64,000 nucleotides of DNA, from contig NZ_QUOT01000001.1 in the NCBI RefSeq assembly GCF_003390375.1, positions 186,001-250,000 on the forward strand, given 5' to 3'. The notes beneath the pieces are model-generated. The model had not been told where the DNA came from, did not search any database, and saw nothing but the letters and a program-made list of their open reading frames with translations. Source of the stretch: Thalassotalea euphylliae. Lineage in GTDB: Bacteria; Pseudomonadota; Gammaproteobacteria; Enterobacterales; Alteromonadaceae. Position 1 is the first letter of the stretch. The number at the start of each line of letters is the position of its first letter. A program made the position numbers and the translations under genes. Below are positions 51,793 to 59,863 of this stretch, piece by piece.

Positions 51793-52431
51793 TTATTCGT
51801 TATCAGCTAATAACTTAGGTGACGTGACCAAAATCTTATAGGGTAAAAGCTCGGCTAATAAGTTTTCATCAATACTGAGTGATTGAAAGCCTTGTTTTTG
51901 GAAATAGGCCGAAATTTCTGAACTTGTTGCGGTTTGCTCAGTCAACTTCATGGCTTGATAGTAAGCTTTATCCTCAGCTAACTCACATTCTTCTGGGTCG
52001 ATAAAAAAGTGCATTGGCATTGCCATTAACCAAATCGACTGCGCTTTTGAGTATTCGTTTGCCAGGTAATTTAGGATCGCTTTACCTACACCTTTACCTT
52101 GGTATGCTGGCAGAACGCTAATCGCCTCTAGCATAATGTGCTGGGTTGCCTTTTTACTCTCTTGTTTTACTGAAAGTTGCTCACTAAGGTCAGCTTTTAC
52201 ATTGTGCCCTTTAAAAAATAAGTTTAATGGCAGCTCCCAATCTGTGGCACCTAGTTCTTCAAGTGCTTCACAGCTTTGTAGTGCATTGCGATGCTTGTTG
52301 ATGGTTAGTAGCTCTAATTCAACTTTGGCGATAAGTTGATCGCCATCTAATACATTTAGCTCTTGATAAAGCTGCCATTCAAAATTTGTTTTAATCTCTG
52401 GCGATTGCAGGGAAAAGGTATAGTCGGTCAT
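51793..52431 (-). CDS. GNAT family N-acetyltransferase
   Basis: 212 residues. The acetyl-CoA-binding motif A of GNAT enzymes is seen as LEAISVLPAYQGKGVGKAILNYL (Q/R-x2-G-x-G/A form). The N-terminal part gives no hint of the acceptor. It lies 15 bases downstream of the DUF1456 gene on the same strand, and the two are probably co-transcribed. Substrate unknown. Confidence 0.78.
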   Translation of the reverse strand: MTDYTFSLQSPEIKTNFEWQLYQELNVLDGDQLIAKVELELLTINKHRNALQSCEALEELGATDWELPLNLFFKGHNVKADLSEQLSVKQESKKATQHIMLEAISVLPAYQGKGVGKAILNYLANEYSKAQSIWLMAMPMHFFIDPEECELAEDKAYYQAMKLTEQTATSSEISAYFQKQGFQSLSIDENLLAELLPYKILVTSPKLLADNE

Positions 52432-52446
52432 GAATTTGCCTTGTGC

Positions 52447-53163
52447 TTACTTATCTTTTTGTCCCCAGATTTGCTCTGGTTTAAGTTTCAATGTTTTGCG
52501 CTCATCTGACTTCATGCTGTCATCGCGTTGATTACTGGCATTTGGATTCACATAAACTTTACTTTTGTTTGGTCGCGCGCCTTGTTTCGTCAATTTGTCA
52601 GTTTTACTCTTTTTATTAGTAACAGCACTTTTGGGCTTGCCAGCATGCTTATTAGGTTGAGTGTTTGCTGAGCCATCCTGGTGGTCAGCGACAGCAGAGT
52701 TTCTGATTGGTCGCTGTTTTTGCTGGATTGCCGTTAACAAGTTACGCAATATTTGATCTTTACATTGACGAAAATGCTTGTGATCAGGCTTTCTAAAAAA
52801 TGCACTTAGTTCAGCTTTACCTAAATTAAAATCAACTGATTTTAGTAACGCTAATATATCTTCAGCTTTCAGTGATAAGGCAATTTTTATCTTAGTTAAA
52901 ATTAAATTATTGCTAAGTTGTTTTTCGTTAATTGGCGTTTGCCCATCTTTTTTACCGCGATTTTTAACTATCCAACCATTTAGGAAACCTGCTAATTTTT
53001 GATCTGATAGGTTAACTTGATCTTTATCGTCGTCTTTTCTTAACCAGTTGACTACTTGCTCGGTCGTCACACCAACGTCTGCTAGCGCAAAAATGTCGCA
53101 AATCTGCTTGTCTGTGAAGTTATAGGTAAAACGCAGTCGGCGCAGAATATCGTTATTAGTCAC
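52447..53163 (-). CDS. DUF1456 (YehS-like) family protein with basic C-terminal tail
   Basis: 238 residues. Two related DUF1456 repeats (about 1-70, NDILRRLRFTYNFTDKQICDIF; and about 85-150, NNLILTKIKIALSLKAEDILALL) match YehS-type proteins. The last 85 residues are a hydrophilic, Lys/Asn/Gln-rich low-complexity tail (KPKSAVTNKKSKTDKLTKQ) that would suit nucleic-acid contact. Function unknown. It is upstream of the GNAT gene. Confidence 0.8.
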   Translation of the reverse strand: MTNNDILRRLRFTYNFTDKQICDIFALADVGVTTEQVVNWLRKDDDKDQVNLSDQKLAGFLNGWIVKNRGKKDGQTPINEKQLSNNLILTKIKIALSLKAEDILALLKSVDFNLGKAELSAFFRKPDHKHFRQCKDQILRNLLTAIQQKQRPIRNSAVADHQDGSANTQPNKHAGKPKSAVTNKKSKTDKLTKQGARPNKSKVYVNPNASNQRDDSMKSDERKTLKLKPEQIWGQKDK

Positions 53164-53276
53164 TCGTTAATCTCATGAAAAGGGTAAACGCGTATTTTAG
53201 CATGAAATTGGTGATGCGCGCTTAATTTTGTAGTCTTGCGATATTTTTACGCAATGGAATTGAATTCGAGCACTTA

Positions 53277-53969
53277 TCAGGAATCAGCAACTTCTTTACG
53301 CAAATCATCGATACATTTATCGCATTTTGCTTTTAGACATTTAGAGAGCTGTTCATGTTCCGAGAATACTTTAGTGACGCTAAAAGAAATACCCTCTAGC
53401 AACTGTGTGTGATTAACAATGGGCATTAATGTGCATTGGTAAATATGGGGATTATGCACGGTGCTTATGTGAAATGAATCAATATGCAACTGGGTTAGCA
53501 GTTTAAGTGCGTTTAGTTTGATGCGTTTTAATTGTTGAGAACAGACATGACTGGTTAAGTCTTCGAAACTATCTACAGGGCCCGCTGCTGGGTTCAAAAC
53601 AGTGCTTGTGTTATAACAACTTATTTTCCCTGTGCTGAAGTGATAGGCGCCAATTAGCACATCAAGTTCAGCAAGGTGCTGCTTAGTATCATTGAACGCA
53701 TGGTTATCTAGCACTTTAATAAAGGCATTTTTACCTGAATTTACGCTTTGTTCTCGTGTAGTAAAACCTTTCGTACCATATCGCAGCCAGTCTTCATCAA
53801 CCGCTAAACTGCGGGCGAGTTTGGTTAAAGAGTGCGAGCTGATGTTGTCGGTAGCAAACCATTTGTAAATTGATTGTCGGCTAATGTTAGTAAGCCGAGA
53901 TAACTGTGAAATTGAGATGTTGCGCTCTGCCAACAACTTTTTCAGTCGGGAAGAAAACTTATGTGCCAT
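53277..53969 (-). CDS. XRE-family helix-turn-helix regulator with unknown C-terminal domain
   Basis: 230 residues. The N-terminal HTH (about 5-65, LLAERNISISQLSRLTNISRQS, then YKWFATDNISSHSLTKLARSL) is a Cro/CI type DNA-binding domain. The C-terminal 165 residues match nothing I recognise and end with a cysteine cluster C211-x4-C216-x2-C219 in a charged helix. Divergent from the Aer-like chemoreceptor with about 230 bases to its chosen start, so it may control that gene. Target and signal unknown. Confidence 0.75.
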   Translation of the reverse strand: MAHKFSSRLKKLLAERNISISQLSRLTNISRQSIYKWFATDNISSHSLTKLARSLAVDEDWLRYGTKGFTTREQSVNSGKNAFIKVLDNHAFNDTKQHLAELDVLIGAYHFSTGKISCYNTSTVLNPAAGPVDSFEDLTSHVCSQQLKRIKLNALKLLTQLHIDSFHISTVHNPHIYQCTLMPIVNHTQLLEGISFSVTKVFSEHEQLSKCLKAKCDKCIDDLRKEVADS

Positions 53970-54197
53970 AAACTTCAGGCTAATACTTTTGCTTATTATT
54001 ATGATACTCGGCTACTGGTCACCAATCTTGATCTGCGTCAACCTGCCTTGGCTTTTTAGCATAAAATGTAAGGGTTTTCATTGCTCAGATTGCAAGGTGT
54101 CAAGTTGTAGTTGACACATTTGCAGCGATTTGACGATCGTCAGATAAATTTACAAGCTAGCGCATCACTTCTACATTATTTAATGGCAGTTGAAAGG

Positions 54198-55745
54198 ATG
54201 TCACGAGAAGTAAAGTTAGCCCATGATGACGTACTCATATCAGTTACGGATACCGCAAGCCATATCACTTATGCGAACCAAAAGTTTTGCGATATAGCGG
54301 GATTTACTGAAGATGAATTAGCCAACCAACCACACAATATCGTTCGCCATAGCGAGATGCCCAAAGCGGCGTTTGCCAATATGTGGCAGTATATAGAAAA
54401 TGGCGAATCATGGATGGGACCGGTTAAAAACCACTGTAAAAATGGTGATTACTACTGGGTAAATGCCTTTGTTACGCCGATTAAAGATCAGCAAGGGAAC
54501 ATTGTTGAATACCAGTCGGTACGCACCCAACCTGATCCAGAGGTTGTCGAACGAGCGAGCAAAACCTATCAACAGCTTAACCAAGATAAGTTGCCAGCCA
54601 AATTAAAATTCTGTACCGATGCCACAAGCTGGGTGCAATGGCTACTGCCGTTAATACTGCTCTACTTACTTACATTACCTTTCTTTTTTCCACACATCAC
54701 TACCGCATTGCTACCGTTGATGTTAGTTGTGGCTGCAACAGTCGGTGTGTTTTCTTACTGGCGAATAAAATACCGTGCCATGGTCAAAGCGACCAAAGAG
54801 GTGTACGACAACCCACTGATGAATTATCTATACGCCGGCACAACTGATGACATAGGCTCAGTGATTTTAGCGTTAAAAATGCGTAAAGCTGAATTAAATG
54901 CTGTGGTAGGGCGTGTGTGTGATGTCTCTACTCAGGTTACCGAAACCGCTAATGATTGCCATCAACTAGGTCAACAAGCATCAACGGCTTGTAGTGAGCA
55001 AAATCGTGAAACATCGCAAGTTTCGCAGGCGATAAAAGAGCTTTCCGATACCATCAACGATATTTCAACTACCGTTAAACAAGGTGCGCAGGCAAGTGAG
55101 CAAGGCATGCAACTTTCGCAACTTAGCCAATCTACCGTTACGGATATGCTCGGCGCAATCGATGCATTGTCACAACACTTGTCATGTGTTGGCGGCACGA
55201 TAGAACGATTAATTACCGGTACTCATTCGATCGAAACGGTATTAACTGAAATTAGTGGTATTGCAGATCAAACTAATCTACTCGCGTTAAACGCAGCGAT
55301 TGAAGCAGCACGTGCCGGTGAACAGGGCAGAGGTTTTTCCGTTGTCGCTGAAGAAGTTAGAGCACTTGCCATTCGTACACAGTCTTCTACGGAAGAGATC
55401 AACAGTTTACTTAGCCAAATTAAAACTGAATCTGCTGGAGCCATTAAAGAAATGAATGAAGGTGGCGAGCTATCTGCGACTTGTGTTGAGTTGGCGACAG
55501 CCACAAAACAAGCCCTAACAGACATTAATAATGAAGTTCATCGGCTTTCCACACACAGTGTCGATATTTCTGTCAATGTTGAGCAGCAAGCAGTGGTGGC
55601 TGAGCAAATTAGTCATAACTTGCAATCAATTTCTACAATGTCGTCTGATACTGATGAGCATAGCAAGAGCGCATGTCAATTGAACCTGAGCCTGTTGCAT
55701 CGAATTAGTGACCAACAGCGCTTAGTTGGCCAGTTTTTGAATTAA
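54198..55745 (+). CDS. Aer-like chemoreceptor (PAS - two TM - MCP)
   Basis: About 515 residues. The N-terminal PAS domain (about 8-125) has the Aer-type signature QPHNIVRHSEMPKAAFANMW, GPVKNHCKNGDYYWV and SVRT, the site where E. coli Aer binds FAD. Two adjacent membrane helices (about 145-190) follow, with almost no periplasmic loop, as in Aer. The MCP signalling domain contains EISGIADQTNLLALNAAIEA, split by RAGEQGRGFSVVAEEVRALA. It should signal redox or oxygen state to CheA. Start is uncertain: ATG at 54198 fits homologues, while 54183 (ATG) and 54111 (TTG) are also in frame. There is no C-terminal methyltransferase pentapeptide. Confidence 0.87.
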   Translation: MSREVKLAHDDVLISVTDTASHITYANQKFCDIAGFTEDELANQPHNIVRHSEMPKAAFANMWQYIENGESWMGPVKNHCKNGDYYWVNAFVTPIKDQQGNIVEYQSVRTQPDPEVVERASKTYQQLNQDKLPAKLKFCTDATSWVQWLLPLILLYLLTLPFFFPHITTALLPLMLVVAATVGVFSYWRIKYRAMVKATKEVYDNPLMNYLYAGTTDDIGSVILALKMRKAELNAVVGRVCDVSTQVTETANDCHQLGQQASTACSEQNRETSQVSQAIKELSDTINDISTTVKQGAQASEQGMQLSQLSQSTVTDMLGAIDALSQHLSCVGGTIERLITGTHSIETVLTEISGIADQTNLLALNAAIEAARAGEQGRGFSVVAEEVRALAIRTQSSTEEINSLLSQIKTESAGAIKEMNEGGELSATCVELATATKQALTDINNEVHRLSTHSVDISVNVEQQAVVAEQISHNLQSISTMSSDTDEHSKSACQLNLSLLHRISDQQRLVGQFLN

Positions 55746-55819
55746 CACATTGAAGGCGCTTTATTAGTGCGTTTTTTTGGTAATAAAAGTTAAGTTATTC
55801 CCTAAGTTCGAGAAGATCG

Positions 55820-57880
55820 ATGAATGAAGTTGTATTAAGTAGTCGTTTCCCTGAATTATTGTCTGATGCTATTGATCCCATGTTGATATTGCGTGGCGAA
55901 GACGTGATTGATTGTAACCAGGCAGCCTTGGATTTTTTCAAATTTACCTGCCGACGTGAGTGTTTAACAAAGCGCCCATGGGATTTATCACCAACCTATC
56001 AGCCTGACGGACTACTTTCACTTGAAAAAGGTTGGCAAAAAATTATGGCCTGCTACCAACACGGTAAGCAGCGGTTCTTATGGTTACACCGAGACATGCA
56101 GCAACTTCTGCACTGGGTTGAAGTCACCATTGTAAAAATTTCGCACGGTGATAGCAGTTATATTCACGCGACAATTCGTGATGTTGTAAAAACGCAAACT
56201 GATAAAGACTCACAATCAACCGAAGAAGAGGGCACTCAGCTATATCAGATTGATAATGGCTATCGTGAACAGCTCGATTTGGTGAATCCTTATATCCAGC
56301 TATTACATGAACATAAAAAGGTGATTGATGCTTCTTCGATCGTGTCAAAAACCAGCCCTAAGGGCATCATTACATACGTCAACAAAAATTTTTGTGAAAC
56401 CTCTGGTTATCATGAGCGTGAACTGATTGGCCAAAGTCATAATATTATTCGCCACCCTGATATGGACACCGCGGTATTTAAAGATTTATGGCGCACCATA
56501 GCGTGCGGTAAAATTTGGCAAGGGGTGATCAAAAACCGTAAGAAAAATGGTGACACTTATTTAGTGAAAAGCACCATAGCACCGATATTTAATGATAGTG
56601 GTCGTATCGCTGAGTATATCGCGATTAGACAAGATGTTACTGAATTTACCAAACAAAAGTTAGTCATTGAACAGCAAACAATCGACCCAATTACCAAAGC
56701 AAAAAACTACTCTACTTTACTTAGCGACATGAGCAGTGAGCTGCAATGTCATATTGCCATTATTGATATACCTGACTTAGAAGTGATTCAAAATGCTTAT
56801 GATATTAAAGAGTATTATCGGGTGTTTGCGCGAGTTGCCTCTCAACTAGCTAGCTTGCTGCCAGTTGAAGCAACGCTATATCGTCATTCTGGCCGCTCTT
56901 TTGCGGTATTGATGCCTAATACTATACCGTTTAACGACTTTATTCGCCTTTGCTTAGAGTGGCAGAATGAGCTTGAAGAGCGAGACATAGAAACGGCGAA
57001 CAACTTGTTCTCGTTAACTTTTTATATTGGGTTAGCGCAATGGATGCCTGATGCCGACTTACTTAGCCGCGCACGGATGGCGTTAGTAGGTGGTGACGAA
57101 TTGAATCAGAAGCTTTCTGTTTTTACGCAAGGCAGTAATATTCACAGTCGCTTGCTATCCACCATTGATTGGACAAATCGCTTAAAGTCAGCAGTTACGG
57201 GCAATGGCATTGTCATTTTTGGTCAGAAAATAGTGAATCAGCAACACGACTATTATTCCACCGAAGTACTCATGCGCTATTTTGACCCAGACAAGCAGCA
57301 TTATGTATCGCCAATTGAATTTTTAGGTTATGCCAAACGTTCAAAAGTTTACCCAAGCTTATCGCGTGTGGTGATTGAAAAAGCGTTTGAATATTTTGCC
57401 AGCAAGCAGCAACGCTTTTCGATTAACTTATCAAAAGCGGATATCTCGGATCGGTTTACTGCAAATTTAATACTTTCATTGCTAGACAAATACCAACTCG
57501 GCAAAAACGTTATCATTGAACTTGTTGAGTCTGAAAACTACGAGTTGGACGATCAAAAGTTTGCAGACTTCCTCGTCAAGCTTAAAGCGCACCAGTGCCA
57601 GATTGCGATTGACGACTTTGGCTCAGGCTACTCTAACTTTGAATATTTAACCCGCTTACCCGTCGATATTATTAAAATCGATGGTTCACTAATAAAGCAG
57701 ATAGCGACGAATCAAAAGCATCAAGTGATTGTGAATACCATAGTGACCTTCTGTCACTCACTGGGTATAAAAGTGGTCGCTGAATATGTTGCCAATGAGC
57801 AGGTGTTAGATAAGGTGAAAGAGTTTGGTGTTGATATGTACCAAGGCTATCACTTTCATCAACCGGAAAGGTTGCATTGA
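55820..57880 (+). CDS. PAS-PAS-(degenerate GGDEF)-EAL protein, probable c-di-GMP phosphodiesterase
   Basis: 686 residues, no membrane helix. A weak PAS (about 1-120) is followed by an Aer-type PAS (about 170-285, GQSHNIIRHPDMDTAVFKDL, VIKNRKKNGDTYLV). A GGDEF-like region (about 290-440) has RHSGRSFAVLMP where GGDEF should be, so it is not a cyclase. The EAL domain (about 445-686) keeps STEVLMRYF, IELVESENYE, IDDFGSGYSNFEYL, KIDGSLI, VAEYV and QGYHFHQP. The E-x-L and DDFG residues needed for catalysis are present, so it probably degrades c-di-GMP. It starts 75 bases after the Aer-like receptor, likely in one operon. Confidence 0.85.
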   Translation: MNEVVLSSRFPELLSDAIDPMLILRGEDVIDCNQAALDFFKFTCRRECLTKRPWDLSPTYQPDGLLSLEKGWQKIMACYQHGKQRFLWLHRDMQQLLHWVEVTIVKISHGDSSYIHATIRDVVKTQTDKDSQSTEEEGTQLYQIDNGYREQLDLVNPYIQLLHEHKKVIDASSIVSKTSPKGIITYVNKNFCETSGYHERELIGQSHNIIRHPDMDTAVFKDLWRTIACGKIWQGVIKNRKKNGDTYLVKSTIAPIFNDSGRIAEYIAIRQDVTEFTKQKLVIEQQTIDPITKAKNYSTLLSDMSSELQCHIAIIDIPDLEVIQNAYDIKEYYRVFARVASQLASLLPVEATLYRHSGRSFAVLMPNTIPFNDFIRLCLEWQNELEERDIETANNLFSLTFYIGLAQWMPDADLLSRARMALVGGDELNQKLSVFTQGSNIHSRLLSTIDWTNRLKSAVTGNGIVIFGQKIVNQQHDYYSTEVLMRYFDPDKQHYVSPIEFLGYAKRSKVYPSLSRVVIEKAFEYFASKQQRFSINLSKADISDRFTANLILSLLDKYQLGKNVIIELVESENYELDDQKFADFLVKLKAHQCQIAIDDFGSGYSNFEYLTRLPVDIIKIDGSLIKQIATNQKHQVIVNTIVTFCHSLGIKVVAEYVANEQVLDKVKEFGVDMYQGYHFHQPERLH

Positions 57881-57943
57881 TAACAAGGTTTTAATGTTCA
57901 TCATCAGAAAGAATTAAGCAGAATTGGTTAATTTAAAATACTT

Positions 57944-58210
57944 CTATATGGCTGGAAAACGCTCTTGCAAGTACTCGTAGTACGTTGCAGAGGCTTTCCT
58001 CATAAAATTTATGTTTAAAGGATACAGCTCGTTAGCAATAATTTTAGCTAGTTCTTTTTGTGCAGGTAGGTAGTCGCCGCTTTCACTATTATTACAATTA
58101 CTGATAAGACTGAATATGCGATCCCTAATTTCTTGCCAGTCATCATACCAGCTTTCTACCGCAGCTCTGTCTTTTTCAGGATAAATACTAATTAATGGGT
58201 GACGTTCCAA
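57944..58210 (-). CDS. Hypothetical protein (possible remnant)
   Basis: 88 codons beginning at a TTG (58210); no ATG precedes in this frame back to the stop near 58258. The product is soluble, acidic and helical (IYPEKDRAAVESWYDDWQEI, LPAQKELAKIIANELYPLN). I do not recognise it. The composition looks protein-like, but the weak start and its position after another start-less frame suggest an accessory gene fragment. Confidence 0.4.
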   Translation of the reverse strand: MERHPLISIYPEKDRAAVESWYDDWQEIRDRIFSLISNCNNSESGDYLPAQKELAKIIANELYPLNINFMRKASATYYEYLQERFPAI

Positions 58211-58245
58211 TAGCCCATGCTGTGCCGATTCAAATTCAATCCCTA

Positions 58246-58545
58246 TTATTTGCTTTCACCAAGCTCAGTAAATTCTCTCTTACTGTCAAAGCATTTATTT
58301 AGTTCTTTGGTTCTCCGGTCTATAAAGCCAAACTTAAATCTTCCTCCTGATATTAACCCCGCCAGAAGAATACCCATATCATCGTGTTTACTGAAATCTG
58401 CAGGAAGTTGTTCAACTAGCATAATAAAGGCAATTGCATCACCATTTTGAAAACGATTTATTCGAGAAAGTTGAGGCCTATAAACCTCTTGTTTTCTTGA
58501 GAGTACAGCAGTGCTGTATGAGGCTCCGGCATTTTTCTGGTCGAT
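58246..58545 (-). pseudogene. Start-less coding remnant upstream of the hypothetical gene
   Basis: An open frame of 99 codons bounded by in-frame stops, with no start codon before an internal ATG at 58422. The translation (RFQNGDAIAFIMLVEQLPAD, HDDMGILLAGLISGGRFKFG, FIDRRTKELNKCF) looks like real protein with ordered hydrophobic and charged positions. The 5' end runs into a sequence carrying the perfect inverted repeat TACAGCA-G-TGCTGTA (58504-58518), possibly an insertion junction. I infer a 5'-truncated accessory gene. Confidence 0.4.
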
Positions 58546-58871
58546 TCATATCTTAATAGCTAGACAAAAATGACAGGGTCATACTGATAGTTGTAAATCG
58601 CTTGGCTCTGTCTTTGGTATCTATCAATTCCACACAAAACTCTTAATCATTCATTTCTTTAAAAAAACTCCCCTAAAAACCTAATAAAATTAGTGCTAAG
58701 CCAATATTAGCTCTACATTTCTCCTCGCTTTTTATGTAGAATCATTCACCATTTTTTAAATTGACCCAATTCCAAAAAAAGTCCAAGAAAAATCCAAGAA
58801 AAGCATGGTTTTTCAGACTGGGGTGGGTATATGAATAAGTCTAACTTAAGCCATTCGCTTTAGAGGAAATC
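58546..58871. other. AT-rich leader/promoter region of pheST-ihfA
   Basis: 326 bases. I looked for a Phe-rich leader peptide of the pheM type and found none. Short frames here (for example ten codons at 58831-58863, MNKSNLSHSL) lack phenylalanine runs. A ribosome site AGAGGAA precedes pheS. No clear attenuator hairpin. Confidence 0.45.
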
Positions 58872-59852
58872 ATGAACTTAGACGATATAATTTTGCAAGC
58901 AGAGCAAGAGATCGCTGCGGCGTCTACACCTGCTGCGCTAGATGACGTGCGCGTAAGCTACCTAGGTAAAAAAGGTGTGTTTACCGAAAAGATGAAAGGC
59001 TTAGGCCAGCTACCTAAAGAAGAAAAGCCAAAAGCAGGCCAAGTAATCAACCAAGCTAAGCAGCAAGTACAAAAGCTATTAACTGAACGTGGTGAGTTAC
59101 TGCGCGCAGAAGAAATCAAAGCAAAATTAGCGGCTGAGTCAATTGATGTAACTTTACCGGGTAACACTAACGAGATTGGTGGCTTACACCCAGTTACGCG
59201 CACAATTGAACGCATTGAGTCATTTTTCAGCGAGTTAGGCTTTGAGGTAAAGGCGGGTCCAGAAGTGGAGGATGATTTCCATAACTTTGATGCGTTGAAC
59301 ATTCCTGAACATCACCCAGCACGTCAAGATCACGATACCTTCTACTTTAACCCTAAGTTGGTTTTGCGTACGCAAACATCAGGCGTGCAAATTCGTACTA
59401 TGGAAGCGGAAAAGCCGCCATTGCGCATTATCTCGCCGGGTCGCGTATACCGTAACGATTACGATCAAACCCATACGCCGATGTTCCATCAGGTAGAAGG
59501 TTTATTGGTTGATAAAGACGTGAGCTTTACTCACCTGAAAGGCATTTTGCACGACTTCTTACATAACTTCTTTGAAGAAGACTTAGAAATTCGTTTCCGT
59601 CCGTCTTACTTCCCATTCACTGAGCCTTCAGCAGAAGTGGATGTGATGGGTAAAAACGGCAAATGGTTAGAAGTACTAGGTTGTGGCATGGTTCACCCGA
59701 ACGTACTTAAATCAGTGGGTATCGATCCAGAAGAATACACCGGTTTCGCCTTTGGTATGGGTGTTGAGCGTTTAACTATGTTGCGCTACGGCGTGAACGA
59801 CTTGCGTTCATTTTTTGAAAACGATCTTCGATTATTAAAACAGTTTAAGTAA
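58872..59852 (+). CDS. pheS: Phenylalanyl-tRNA synthetase, alpha subunit
   Basis: 326 residues. An N-terminal coiled coil (about 1-85) for tRNA binding is followed by the class II catalytic core (HPVTRTIERIESFF, FDALNIPEHHPARQDHDTFY, VYRNDYDQTHTPMFHQVEGL, FPFTEPSAEVDV, FGMGVERLTMLRYG). With PheT it forms the alpha2-beta2 enzyme. pheT follows after 11 bases. Confidence 0.97.
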   Translation: MNLDDIILQAEQEIAAASTPAALDDVRVSYLGKKGVFTEKMKGLGQLPKEEKPKAGQVINQAKQQVQKLLTERGELLRAEEIKAKLAAESIDVTLPGNTNEIGGLHPVTRTIERIESFFSELGFEVKAGPEVEDDFHNFDALNIPEHHPARQDHDTFYFNPKLVLRTQTSGVQIRTMEAEKPPLRIISPGRVYRNDYDQTHTPMFHQVEGLLVDKDVSFTHLKGILHDFLHNFFEEDLEIRFRPSYFPFTEPSAEVDVMGKNGKWLEVLGCGMVHPNVLKSVGIDPEEYTGFAFGMGVERLTMLRYGVNDLRSFFENDLRLLKQFK

Positions 59853-59863
59853 GGCGAGCGATA

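Noticed and set aside
58805..58863. Possible pheM-like leader peptide before pheS
   Set aside because: The two short frames contain at most one phenylalanine and no attenuator hairpin follows.
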